Assembly (NCBI GenBank): GCA_025360525.1
Contig: JANYCA010000025.1
Coordinates: forward strand, 1-33,411
Source of the DNA: Chitinophagaceae bacterium
GTDB lineage: Bacteria; Bacteroidota; Bacteroidia; Chitinophagales; Chitinophagaceae
DNA: 33,411 nucleotides
Reading direction: 5' to 3'
The translations under genes and the position numbers were made by a program. The notes under the pieces were generated by a model that worked only from the letters and a program-made list of their open reading frames with translations, was not told the origin of the DNA and searched no databases. Below are positions 25,778 through 33,411 of the stretch, piece after piece (the first letter of the stretch is position 1; each line of letters begins with the position of its first letter).

Positions 25778-26812
25778 ATGAAAAATCATTTGCCTACCAT
25801 AAAAGAAATAGCAAAGGAGCTTAATATTTCCATTTCCACCGTATCAAGGGCCCTGCACGACCATCCAAGCATTGGTCTACGCACTAAAACACGGGTACAG
25901 GAATTAGCAAAAAAACTGGAATACGAGCCCAACCAAACAGCCATTTTTTTTCAGCAGGGAAAAACATTCACTATTGGCGTTATTTTACCAGAGCTGAGTG
26001 AAGCATTTTTTTCATCAGCCATCAGCGGCATAGAAGATGCTGCACATAAATCAAATTATACGGTACTGATGGGCCAATCTCACGACAGTGTGGAAAAGGA
26101 AAAACAGTTGATTGACACCATGAAGAAACACCGGGTGGATGGTTTGCTCATATCCATTTCAAAAAACACCGTGAACTACGAACACTTTGAAGCATTGCAG
26201 CGGTATAAAATCCCCATTGTTTTCTTCGACCGCATTCCAAAAATCCCCAACATACACTATGTAGCCTGCAACATGGTAAACGGCACCGTACAGGCAATTA
26301 ATTTCTTATTTACTAAGGGCCACCGTATCATTGGTATGATAAACGGGCCTGAAAAATTACCGGCCTCCAAAGACAGGTTAGACGGTTACATACAGGCAAT
26401 GACAAAAAGCAGGTTGAAATACGATCCTGCAATGGTTCTGAACTGCAACCTGAGCAGGGAAAGCGTGAGCGCTGCCACGGAAAAATTATTGACTGGCAAA
26501 CGAAAGCCCACCGCCATTGTTACGTTTAATGATTACGTGGCGCTGGATGCAGTGCAGCAGGCACAAAAAATGAAACTGAAGATCAACAAGGATATTTGCT
26601 TTGTAAGTTATGCCAACCTACCGCTCAGCAATTACACCGCTTACCCACCAATGGCGTCAGTGGAACAATTTCCTTACCTGCAGGGTCAAAAAGCCACTGA
26701 AACACTAATTGAATTGCTGCAGCAAAAATCATCGGAAGAAACAGACAACGTTAATGCCACTTATTATAAAATAATCTTAGAATCACAACTGGTGGTGCAT
26801 AATGGAAAATAG
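25778..26812 (+). CDS. LacI-family transcriptional regulator
   Basis: 344 aa from the ATG at 25778; an in-frame TTG four codons earlier is less likely. N-terminal LacI helix-turn-helix (about 4-25: TIKEIAKELNISISTVSRALHDH) with hinge helix TRVQELAKKLEYEPNQ, then a periplasmic-binding-protein-like effector domain (FTIGVILPELSEAFFSSAISGIEDAA onward, DGLLISISK, FFDRIP, NDYVALDAVQQAQ). It precedes the MFS sugar transporter gene by 194 bp in the same direction; that gap contains a LacI-type palindrome CAAACGTTTG. Probable role: sugar-responsive control of the transporter and perhaps of the convergent glycosidase genes. A TACCATTTG box at 25761-25768 is an imperfect -7 candidate that would give an almost leaderless mRNA. 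The effector cannot be read from the sequence. Confidence 0.93.
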   Translation: MKNHLPTIKEIAKELNISISTVSRALHDHPSIGLRTKTRVQELAKKLEYEPNQTAIFFQQGKTFTIGVILPELSEAFFSSAISGIEDAAHKSNYTVLMGQSHDSVEKEKQLIDTMKKHRVDGLLISISKNTVNYEHFEALQRYKIPIVFFDRIPKIPNIHYVACNMVNGTVQAINFLFTKGHRIIGMINGPEKLPASKDRLDGYIQAMTKSRLKYDPAMVLNCNLSRESVSAATEKLLTGKRKPTAIVTFNDYVALDAVQQAQKMKLKINKDICFVSYANLPLSNYTAYPPMASVEQFPYLQGQKATETLIELLQQKSSEETDNVNATYYKIILESQLVVHNGK

Positions 26813-26928
26813 GTGCACCATCAATTATACATGGGTGATTACTACTACTGAAATTGACAGACACAATTTTTCAAGCGGCCCTTTTTTTCAATCTCAACCA
26901 TATACATGGTACGCTGTAATAATTAATG

Positions 26929-26938
26929 CAAACGTTTG
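26929..26938. promoter_or_regulatory. LacI-type operator upstream of MFS transporter
   Basis: The perfect palindrome CAAACGTTTG, centred on CG as in LacI/PurR-family operators, within AATGCAAACGTTTGACC. It lies 69 bp before the transporter ATG. A near-consensus -7 box, TATTTTG, is at 26976-26982, without a matching -33 element. Binding by the adjacent LacI-type regulator is inferred from proximity and motif type. Confidence 0.65.
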
Positions 26939-27006
26939 ACCAGTGTCCGGGGCGTTTTAAACAAAATGCTTTCGTTATTTTGCCTATTAATAACAGCTAA
27001 AAAAAA

Positions 27007-28284
27007 ATGCAGCAACCGACAAAAAACAACAGTAATGCAATCATGATCATTGGTATTTTATTTTTTGTGTTTGGATTTGTTACCTGGCTAAACGGAACAT
27101 TGATTCCTTTTTTAAAACTGGCCTGCCAGTTAGAAAATGATATACAGGCCTTCTTCGTGACATTTGCTTTTTACATGGCCTATTTCTTTTTAGCCATCCC
27201 TGCTTCCATCATCTTAAAAAAAATTGGATTTAAAAATGGAATGGCCCTCGGGTTACTGGTTATGGCTGTTGGCTCCGTTATATTTGTGCCTGCCGCCAAT
27301 GGAAGAAATTATGGACTGTTCCTTACTGGTTTATTTGTACAGGGTATGGGACTGGCCTTGCTGCAAACCGCTTCCAATCCATATATCAGTATTGTAGGCC
27401 CGATAGATAGTGCCGCAAAACGTATCAGCATTATGGGCATATGTAATAAAGTTGCCGGTATGTTCAGTCCAATTATCCTGGGTGCGCTGGTGTTAAAAAA
27501 CGCCAGTAGCATTGAAGCAAAGGTAAACAGTGCAACAAATGCAGTAGCAAAAAATGAATTGCTGAATGAACTGGCAGGAAGAGTGATAACGCCGTATATT
27601 ATAATGGCAGCAGTGTTGTTGGTATTGGCAGTCATGATCAAAAAATCATCTTTACCCGAGATTGACCTAGACAAAGAAGAACCTGCTACAGGGAATGAAA
27701 TTGCGAAAACAAGTGTGTTCCAGTACAAACATCTTATGCTGGGTGTATTGTGTTTGTTTTTGTATGTAGGCGTGGAAGTACTGGCCGGCGATGCCATCGG
27801 TGCTTATGGCAGGCAGTTGGGCATGCCATTGGATGAAACGAAATATTTTACCACCTTTACTTTATTCTCCATGCTGGCCGGTTATATCATCGGCATCATT
27901 ACCATTCCAAAATATATTTCACAGCAAAACGCATTGGCGGTATCTGCAGTGCTGGGTGCCATTTTCACCATTTGTGCTTTCGCCTCAACGGGGTACACCG
28001 CTATCATTTTCATTGCATTACTCGGCCTGGCCAATGCCCTGATGTGGCCCGCTATTTTCCCATTGGCCATTGATGGGTTGGGTAAGTTTACTAAGACAGG
28101 ATCTGCTTTATTGATAATGGGTATTGCTGGTGGAGCATTATTGCCTTTATTGTATACCACCTTAAAAGATAAAGGCATTGCATCTAATCACACTTCCTTT
28201 TTAATATGTACACTACCGTGCTATTCGTACATATTTTTTTATGCAGTAAAGGGATATGCGGCAGGAAAACAAAATAAATACTGA
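27007..28284 (+). CDS. MFS sugar permease, FucP/GluP-like (FHS family)
   Basis: 425 aa inner-membrane protein with about 12 transmembrane helices. The first helix FFVFGFVTWLNGTLIPFLK and the motif LLQTASNPYISIVGP (about 118-133) identify the fucose/galactose/glucose:H+ symporter (FHS) family, as do the later GLANALMWPAIFPLAIDGLGKFTKTGSALLIMGIAGGA segments. Start at the ATG after an A-run; upstream lie a LacI operator and a regulator gene, so it is likely sugar-induced. It converges with the GH31 gene (36 bp between the stops). The presumed substrate is the monosaccharide released by the neighbouring GH31 and GH109 enzymes (galactose, glucose or N-acetylgalactosamine); that is inference. No defect seen. 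Confidence 0.93.
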   Translation: MQQPTKNNSNAIMIIGILFFVFGFVTWLNGTLIPFLKLACQLENDIQAFFVTFAFYMAYFFLAIPASIILKKIGFKNGMALGLLVMAVGSVIFVPAANGRNYGLFLTGLFVQGMGLALLQTASNPYISIVGPIDSAAKRISIMGICNKVAGMFSPIILGALVLKNASSIEAKVNSATNAVAKNELLNELAGRVITPYIIMAAVLLVLAVMIKKSSLPEIDLDKEEPATGNEIAKTSVFQYKHLMLGVLCLFLYVGVEVLAGDAIGAYGRQLGMPLDETKYFTTFTLFSMLAGYIIGIITIPKYISQQNALAVSAVLGAIFTICAFASTGYTAIIFIALLGLANALMWPAIFPLAIDGLGKFTKTGSALLIMGIAGGALLPLLYTTLKDKGIASNHTSFLICTLPCYSYIFFYAVKGYAAGKQNKY

Positions 28285-28320
28285 TCTCCTCAAACATTAA
28301 GGCCATAAGGGCGGATCATT

Positions 28321-29946
28321 TTATTCAATTCTTTTAAAATAAGGTAAGCGGTCTAATGGAACCTGTATTGATATTTTTGCGGGTCCTTTAATTATTTTTC
28401 CATCATCTGTTTGCCACGTGCCCATTGGTATTATTACATCCCGGCTGAATTTATTTTTTTCTAACATTGGTGCAACCATTATAGTATTGCCTAACATGAA
28501 CTGGTCTTTTATACCTGCGTAACCCTGGTGAGGAAACACATATTCCAGGTGCCTTATAATGGGTTCTCCTGTAAGTGCCGCCTCCTTGGTCAATTGCACA
28601 ATGAGGGCTGTCTGCTGCTCCCGCAGGGCAACTGTTTTTTTAACAGCACTTAAATGAACAGCATCCAACACCCTCCAAGGTGCCACAGAAAATTGCATCA
28701 TTGGCATCATTGCATGACATTGGGCTGACCGAACAACCAAATCCTGATCAAGTGAAGTAAAATTTAAAAAAGAAACAAAATCACCGCCGCCGATCATATC
28801 AGGACAAGTAAAGGCATAACCTTCTAATCCTTGCGCCACCACCTGCGGTATTAATTTTTGAAGATCTTCCCAATTATGATTTTTATCTGCAATCCTTTCG
28901 GCTAATGGCTGTCCGCCCATTTTCCACATGGCACGGTATTCATTTAAAGGATATTCCAGGCCAATCTCACCAAATATTTCTGTGTGGCGATTGGATACCA
29001 CTTTTTCGTATGCCACGGAAGTAGCCGGATAAAAATAAGCATCGCCTGCATCAAATTTAAACCCGTCAACGCCATAGGTATTTTGCAACTGGTTCAGTTG
29101 TTCTTTAAACCATTTAACAGCCACCGGGTTGGTGAAATCCAATACAGCGCTGGCCCCATTCCACCAACGGATAATGGCGGGTGCTGTTTTTGCATTCACC
29201 CATTGGGTAGTGTCGCCGTTACCTTCCAGCAACAACGCTTTTTTACTTTCTAATAACCTGTATGGTGGAGAGTCTGCACTTACAAAAGGACATACCCACA
29301 GCATTACTTTAAAACCCATTTGATGCAGTTGATCCATCATCGCTTTTGGATGGGGAAAACGCCCGGGATGAAATTGCCAGAGTCCATAATTTTCCTGCCA
29401 GGTATCGTCGATCATCAATACGCCTGGCTTAAAACCATTATCGATAATGTTGTGTGCATATTGTAAAATTTCCTGCTGATTTTGATTGTACGTTAATTCA
29501 ATCCAGGTGTTCCATTGCGGCTGGCTAAACAATAATAAATCCGGGAGTTTACCCGATGCCGGAAAATACCTGTTAGAAACATAGCGGTACACTTCTCGTA
29601 AGGTATTGCCGATTTTTCCCTGCTGTACCAAATCAGTAAAAGAAGTAATTAACAGGCTATCGTGCTGAAACGAAAAAGCAAAAGGTTGGGTGCACCAAAT
29701 GTAGCGTCCATAGTTAGAAATAAGCAAGGGCTGGGCCTGGTTCCCCTTATTATCTCCCAATAAATTAATAGCATAGGTAAAGGAACCGAAAGGTGCCTGG
29801 TGAGCTTCTGACACAGCGGCTCCCCACCATTGCTCTCCTGCTGCTATTTTTACCAGCAGCGGAGTGGCGGCTGTATTTTGCTGGCCACGCACCTGGATAA
29901 AAGCTACAAAGGCAAAAAGAAAATAACTGATTGAATTTTTTATCAT
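28321..29946 (-). CDS. GH31 family glycosidase, secreted, possibly alpha-galactosidase type
   Basis: 541 aa from the ATG at 29946, which gives a proper signal peptide (MIKNSISYFLFAFVAFIQVRG, cleavage before QQN). An in-frame ATG at 30003 would add 19 residues that spoil it. After an N-terminal beta-sandwich, the TIM barrel carries LMIDDTWQENYG, LWVCPFVSADSP, the nucleophile Asp299 in DGFKFDAGD and the probable acid/base Asp354 in ERIADKNHNW; CPDMIGGG follows. The FKFDAGD form is the one seen in the MYORG and Pedobacter PsGal31 alpha-galactosidase branch, whereas alpha-glucosidases have a D-x-N-E type motif. Alpha-galactosidase-like activity is thus a reasoned guess. It is short for GH31, lacking large C-terminal domains. 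Convergent with the MFS gene. Confidence 0.88.
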   Translation of the reverse strand: MIKNSISYFLFAFVAFIQVRGQQNTAATPLLVKIAAGEQWWGAAVSEAHQAPFGSFTYAINLLGDNKGNQAQPLLISNYGRYIWCTQPFAFSFQHDSLLITSFTDLVQQGKIGNTLREVYRYVSNRYFPASGKLPDLLLFSQPQWNTWIELTYNQNQQEILQYAHNIIDNGFKPGVLMIDDTWQENYGLWQFHPGRFPHPKAMMDQLHQMGFKVMLWVCPFVSADSPPYRLLESKKALLLEGNGDTTQWVNAKTAPAIIRWWNGASAVLDFTNPVAVKWFKEQLNQLQNTYGVDGFKFDAGDAYFYPATSVAYEKVVSNRHTEIFGEIGLEYPLNEYRAMWKMGGQPLAERIADKNHNWEDLQKLIPQVVAQGLEGYAFTCPDMIGGGDFVSFLNFTSLDQDLVVRSAQCHAMMPMMQFSVAPWRVLDAVHLSAVKKTVALREQQTALIVQLTKEAALTGEPIIRHLEYVFPHQGYAGIKDQFMLGNTIMVAPMLEKNKFSRDVIIPMGTWQTDDGKIIKGPAKISIQVPLDRLPYFKRIE

Positions 29947-30380
29947 GATTTGATAGGATATAAAAATTGACATAAACCAACAAAATCCATTCATTTTTAT
30001 CATCCGGAAATAATGACAAAAGCAGCAGGTATTATATTTGAGTGCATACTAAATCAGCCAGGCAGGCCGGCTGCAAAACAACAACTATTTGGCTGTTGTT
30101 TGACCTCACTCCCAGCCCCTCTCCGAAGGAGAGGGGAGCTTGACCCCTAATGATTTGTAGCCCTTGTATCTTTCAAAGAGTTGCTGTCGTAGTTCGTATT
30201 GCCCACCTGACCTCACCCCCGGCCCCTCTCCGAAGGAGAGGGGAGTTTGACCCAAATGATTTGTAGCTCTTGTATCTTTCAAAGAGTTTTTGTCGACTCT
30301 AACCATGGTTTAATACTGACTTTTTTAGGGCGGTAGCGAACATCCTGGTCTCCACCTACCGGAGACGTTTTAAAATACAC
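29947..30380. other. 434-bp spacer before the GH31 gene, with two hairpin repeats
   Basis: Separates the stop of the GH109-type gene from the GH31 start on the same strand. Its main content is the direct repeat pair described at 30101-30295. The remaining part (29947-30100) is AT-rich and must hold any GH31 promoter, but no full consensus on the minus strand is visible. Apparent open frames crossing the repeats come from the repeat sequence itself and have no family features. Confidence 0.6.
30101..30295. repeat. Two direct copies of a hairpin-plus-tail intergenic repeat (107-bp spacing)
   Basis: Copies begin with TGACCTCAC at 30101 and 30208. Each has a perfect 9-bp stem CCCCTCTCC/GGAGAGGGG around GAA (30116-30136 and 30223-30243), then GGGAG(C/T)TTGACC and a conserved tail containing ATGATTTGTAGC, TTGTATCTTTCAAAGAGTT and GTCG. 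The tail is recognisably related to the tail of the 82-bp repeats at 31901-32114 (shared ATTT-TAGCC and CTTTCAAA), so the whole hairpin-plus-tail unit is one dispersed family. Confidence 0.85.
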
Positions 30381-31808
30381 CTATATTTTTGCCTTGGTGG
30401 TACCGCCTGTTTGCAGGCTGATATCTACCGGCTTATTTTTTTTCCAGGAGCCATTGGTAAAGTCGGGTACATCGACTGAAGTTGCCCGGTTTGCCACCGA
30501 CTTTTCACTTAAAGGTGCAATTGCACTCCAAAGTGCCGCATCGTACACATCCTGGTCGAGTGCCAGTCCATTACGAAGACAGTCAATGAGGCGCCAGTCC
30601 ATTAAAAAATCCATACCGCCATGCCCGCCAACTTCTTTAGCCAGTTCGCCTATTTTTTTTACAATGGCAGGCTCATACTGCTTTTCAAGCAATTTCATTT
30701 GTTCGTCCGATACCCAGCTTTCCCCATCAGTTCCGGAAATTTTTGCTGGCTCTGGATATTTAAGTGCAGAAGCTTTTGTTCCGCTGATTTTATGAATTCT
30801 TGAATAAATATTGGGAGAAGTAACATCATGCTGTATCATTATGGTACGGCCTTTACTGGTATAAATACAGGTTGTATTCATATTGCCCCGGTACTTGTGG
30901 TTGGTAAATGGTTTAAAAAATGGATCCTTTGCTGCAAGCTCTTCTGCCTTTTTCTCCATCTGGAAATCTTTACCCGACATGGATACCAGGTAATCCATTT
31001 TATCGCCCCGGTTGATATCCATTAACTGGCAGATGGGGCCTAACCCATGGGTAGGATAAATATTGCCATTCCTCGTCATATTTTCTTTTAAACGCCACAT
31101 GTCATAGTACCCTGCTTTATCAAAATTTAACCCTAGCAAATTGTGGATGTAAGCACCTTCGCCATGTACAATTTCACCAAAGTATCCCTGCCTTGCCATG
31201 TTTAATGTAAGCAGTTCAAAAAAATCATAACAGCAGTTTTCCAGCATCATGCAATGTTTACGGGTACGCTCCGACGTCTCCACTAATTTCCAGCATTCTT
31301 CTACCGTAACAGCAGCGGGCACTTCAATACATACATGTTTACCTTGTTCCATTGCATACAGTGCCATCGGGGTATGCAGGTGCCAGGGCGTAGCAATAAA
31401 TACCAGGTCGATATCTTTGCGATCACATACTTTTTTCCATGCATCTTCACTACCTGAATAAATAACTGGATTATGAGCTGTGCCATCCAATACTTTTTTT
31501 GAAGATAGTACGCTCTCATTCCTGATATCGCACAGCGCTTTAATTTCTACAGCTTCCAATTTTGAAGTATTGCTCAAATGCTCGGGCCCACGCTGACCGA
31601 GACCAATAAAACCTATTCTTACGGTCTCTAATTTAGGCGCTGCGTAACCACTCATGTTAAACAATTGCTTGCCAGCCCGGGCATTTTCTGGTGCCGGTAG
31701 CACATTACTTTGCGGTACGGAGGCAAACCCTTTTAATATACCGCCACCTACTGCGCTAAAGCCTGTAAGGCCAGCGAGCTTTAAAAAAAGTCTTCGGTTA
31801 TTTTTCAT
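30381..31808 (-). CDS. GH109-type glycosidase / Gfo-Idh-MocA fold protein, Tat-exported
   Basis: 475 aa. A twin-arginine signal NRRLFLKLAGLTGFSAVGGG (4-23) implies export in folded form with bound cofactor. The Rossmann domain starts at about 63 (RIGFIGLGQRGPEHL), then ALCDIRNE and FIATPWHLHTPMALYAM. The second domain carries the GH109 signature: VHGEGAYIH (214-222), DMWRLKENMTRNGNIYPTHGLGP (236-258) with His254, and GHGGMDFLMDWRLIDCLRNG. GH109 enzymes such as the Elizabethkingia alpha-N-acetylgalactosaminidase cleave glycosides by an NAD-dependent elimination/addition route. So the best call is alpha-N-acetylgalactosaminidase or a related exo-glycosidase; a plain dehydrogenase is less likely. 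Same strand as GH31 and the amidohydrolase. An isolated gene with 268-bp and 434-bp repeat-filled gaps either side. Confidence 0.87.
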   Translation of the reverse strand: MKNNRRLFLKLAGLTGFSAVGGGILKGFASVPQSNVLPAPENARAGKQLFNMSGYAAPKLETVRIGFIGLGQRGPEHLSNTSKLEAVEIKALCDIRNESVLSSKKVLDGTAHNPVIYSGSEDAWKKVCDRKDIDLVFIATPWHLHTPMALYAMEQGKHVCIEVPAAVTVEECWKLVETSERTRKHCMMLENCCYDFFELLTLNMARQGYFGEIVHGEGAYIHNLLGLNFDKAGYYDMWRLKENMTRNGNIYPTHGLGPICQLMDINRGDKMDYLVSMSGKDFQMEKKAEELAAKDPFFKPFTNHKYRGNMNTTCIYTSKGRTIMIQHDVTSPNIYSRIHKISGTKASALKYPEPAKISGTDGESWVSDEQMKLLEKQYEPAIVKKIGELAKEVGGHGGMDFLMDWRLIDCLRNGLALDQDVYDAALWSAIAPLSEKSVANRATSVDVPDFTNGSWKKNKPVDISLQTGGTTKAKI

Positions 31809-31865
31809 TTTTTTGTGAGTTTTAATTTATGTTTAATTTTTTGTAAAATACTAATGGTTGCGGTT

Positions 31866-31900
31866 GACCTCACCCCCAGCCCCTCTCCGAAGGAGAGGGG
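31866..31900. repeat. Intergenic hairpin repeat copy
   Basis: Starts with GACCTCACCCCCAG and carries the same 9-bp perfect stem CCCCTCTCC/GGAGAGGGG around GAA (31880-31900) as the copies at 30101-30295. It directly abuts the 82-bp tandem units. It lies between the GH109-type gene start and the amidohydrolase stop. Confidence 0.85.
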
Positions 31901-32114
31901 AGCTTGACCTCATTAATTTATAGCCTTTTTAACTTTCAAACGGTTGGGGCGTTCACCCTAACCTCTCTCCTTCGGAAAAGGGAGCTTGACCTCATTAATT
32001 TATAACCTTTTTAACTTTCAAACGGTTGGGGCGTTCACCCTAACCTCTCTCCTTCGAAAAAGGGAGCTTGACCTCATTAGTTTATAGCCCTTTTATCGTT
32101 CAAACGGTTGAGGC
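31901..32114. repeat. 82-bp tandem repeat running into the amidohydrolase 3' end
   Basis: Units start with AGCTTGACCT at 31901, 31983 and 32065, an exact 82-bp period. The first two units differ at only two bases (TATAGCC/TATAACC and CGGAAAA/CGAAAAA). The third is partial (about 50 bp) and differs at about five positions. Each full unit has a tail (CTTTCAAACGGTTGGGGCG) followed by a decayed hairpin (CTCTCTCCTTCG...AAGGGAG). The third unit contains the stop and last ~12 codons of the amidohydrolase gene. Confidence 0.9.
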
Positions 32115-33261
32115 GTACGCCGCCAGCAGCTGGTAATGCAACAGTTTGAAAAGCACCCTTACTAATGCCCGGATACCATTTTTCTGCATTGGTCCGGTAT
32201 ATTTTATCGATAACCTGTTGGGGTAATTTAAGTCCTTTAAAAGATTGATTAAAGTCGGCAGAAGTCATGGAATCAGCCGATGTAAAAAATTGCCAGTCGC
32301 TGATTTTACCTGCATGTATAGCTGCCTTATTGATATCAGCGTTTGCATCAATAACACCGTCGGTTGCATACAATAAGCGGTCCTGGTATTTGATCATAAA
32401 GTCATGCACTTTTTGCCAGTTGCCTGCAGTCTGGTATTGTAAATGAACAATTCGGGCTGCCATATCCACCGCCATATTGGGATATTTATCCAATCTTTTG
32501 GCCAGTTCATCTACATCCCATTCCAGGCTTCCGAGGTGTGCGCCAATAAATTTTAAACCAGGATGCCGTTCAAGCATATGATCTCTTGCTGCAATCTGCA
32601 CTTCGTACGATGGAAACTCCGGGTGCCGGTACATATGATACATTGGATATTGAGTAAAATATTCTTTGTCGCCTTTTATCGTCATTTTTTCAACCGGCAA
32701 CCAACAGTTTTTTGGCTCTGCAAGATGCCCAAGTACAGGAATTTTATTTTGAATAATAAAATCGATGATCGTATCAAACCTTGCATCATCTATCATCACC
32801 AGTTTGCCGGTTTTATCTCTCAAGCTCATGCCGATTACCTTGTAAATTTTTACAGCAATAGCGCCCTGTGCAAATGAATTTTTTAAATAACTGATGGTTT
32901 GAGATTGCCAGTCGCTGTCATTAAAATGCCGGATTGAAAAGGTAGTGGCATAAGCAATTCTATTGGGAAAAGCTTTTACCTGTTGCAGCGCAAATTGCTG
33001 CTGAACCTCCATTGGTGGTGGTTCATTTACATCATCGAGGTTGATAGTGATGAGCCGAAAATTATCTTCGGCAGCCTGTTGTACGTAGTCTGATTTATTG
33101 GTATGAACATGAACATGTGCATCAATTTTTTCCACCGTTTTAAAATCTTCGGCCGTGTAAAAAGTTTCAGCAATATTTACTGCAGCCGGTTCCTTTTTTG
33201 TTTCTGTACAATGTTGAAACAGCAGGCAACTTATAAAAAGATATAAAAAAAATAATCTCAT
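32077..33261 (-). CDS. Amidohydrolase-family lipoprotein (Amidohydro_2-like)
   Basis: 394 aa. The N-terminus MRLFFLYLFISCLLFQHCTE is a short signal with a lipobox-like Cys18, so the protein is probably lipid-anchored. The metal-dependent TIM-barrel hydrolase fold shows IDAHVHVH (46-53), AVKIYK near 125, the GHLAEP His, FIGAHLGSLEWDVDEL, and LLYATDGVID with the terminal metal-binding Asp. This fits the Amidohydrolase_2 family (decarboxylase, lactonase and related activities); the substrate is unknown. Its last residues, about RLNRLNDKRAIN, are encoded by the partial third unit of the 82-bp tandem repeat, and typical family members seem to end near NAEKWYPG. The ~28-residue tail may therefore be acquired. 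Upstream of the GH109-type and GH31 genes on the same strand. Confidence 0.88.
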   Translation of the reverse strand: MRLFFLYLFISCLLFQHCTETKKEPAAVNIAETFYTAEDFKTVEKIDAHVHVHTNKSDYVQQAAEDNFRLITINLDDVNEPPPMEVQQQFALQQVKAFPNRIAYATTFSIRHFNDSDWQSQTISYLKNSFAQGAIAVKIYKVIGMSLRDKTGKLVMIDDARFDTIIDFIIQNKIPVLGHLAEPKNCWLPVEKMTIKGDKEYFTQYPMYHMYRHPEFPSYEVQIAARDHMLERHPGLKFIGAHLGSLEWDVDELAKRLDKYPNMAVDMAARIVHLQYQTAGNWQKVHDFMIKYQDRLLYATDGVIDANADINKAAIHAGKISDWQFFTSADSMTSADFNQSFKGLKLPQQVIDKIYRTNAEKWYPGISKGAFQTVALPAAGGVRLNRLNDKRAIN

Positions 33262-33355
33262 TTTTTATGAATTGTTGTTTCAAGATATTGATCGCTGTTC
33301 ATTTATATTAATTTATTTAAACCGCAAAATCTTAAACAACTTTGACAGCCTGAAT

Positions 33356-33385
33356 TTACTTCTTTGCCTTAATGCAAAGAAGTAA
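33356..33385. repeat. 12-bp perfect inverted repeat near the window end
   Basis: Arms TTACTTCTTTGC (33356-33367) and GCAAAGAAGTAA (33374-33385) around CTTAAT. It lies about 95 bp upstream of the amidohydrolase start, next to ACAAGAAAAATCAAGG. It could be an intergenic repeat, or a terminator-like hairpin for a gene beyond the window edge; no T-run follows on either strand. Confidence 0.6.
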
Positions 33386-33411
33386 CAAGAAAAATCAAGG
33401 CTTCATAAACA

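Noticed and set aside
27309..27797. 162-codon minus-strand frame
   Set aside because: Antisense to the MFS permease; the composition is that of a shadow frame.
28285..28320. Possible bidirectional terminator between the convergent MFS and GH31 genes
   Set aside because: Only short, broken complementarity (GATC ends) and no T-runs; not supportable.
29947..30003. Nineteen-residue N-terminal extension of the GH31 protein
   Set aside because: The internal ATG at 29946 gives a standard signal peptide, and the extension would bury it.
30106..30306. 66-codon minus-strand frame over the hairpin repeats
   Set aside because: It consists almost wholly of two copies of an intergenic repeat read in different frames; no evidence of translation.

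Overview
The window looks like a low-GC Bacteroidota chromosome segment, most probably Chitinophagaceae or a close relative. Evidence for this: a type IX secretion (Por_Secre_tail) C-terminal domain, SprB-type and MBG/YGX-type adhesin repeats, a Bacteroidota-type promoter (TTG-N19-TATATTTG) in front of araB, an arabinose operon with a Nudix-type regulator, absence of Shine-Dalgarno sites, and CT/AG-rich hairpin repeats of a kind common between genes in this phylum. The family-level assignment is inference.

Layout. (1) 1-10264, all minus strand: an L-arabinose operon in transcription order araB - araD - GH127 beta-L-arabinofuranosidase - araA - SSS sodium/sugar symporter - Nudix-type AraR-like regulator - GH51 alpha-L-arabinofuranosidase, the last cut by the window edge. 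The two secreted arabinosidases release arabinose from alpha and beta linkages, the symporter imports it, and AraA/AraB/AraD convert it to D-xylulose 5-phosphate. The promoter before araB overlaps inverted repeats that could be the regulator's operator. (2) 10265-10709: spacer holding a MITE-like element. (3) 10710-14059: two tandem M1-family metallopeptidases. (4) 14321-16240: membrane class III adenylate cyclase with extracytoplasmic TPRs. (5) 16424-24913: one giant (2829 aa) secreted multidomain subtilase-like protein with LamG, TIG, MBG and SprB modules, 13 copies of a KxAVNG hexapeptide, and a type IX sorting tail, ending in a clear intrinsic terminator. (6) 24914-25777: long spacer without a convincing gene. 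(7) 25778-28284, plus strand: LacI-type regulator, then a FucP-like MFS sugar transporter behind a CAAACGTTTG operator. (8) 28321-33261, minus strand: GH31 glycosidase, GH109-type NAD-dependent glycosidase (Gfo/Idh/MocA fold) and an amidohydrolase lipoprotein, with related hairpin repeats between them.

The most unusual points are: the hexapeptide array and the apparent His-to-Glu replacement in the catalytic triad of the giant subtilase; an 82-bp tandem repeat that contains the last codons and stop of the amidohydrolase gene; and a promoter/operator arrangement that may define the arabinose regulon. No SusC/SusD pair, tRNA, rRNA, CRISPR array or complete insertion sequence was seen.
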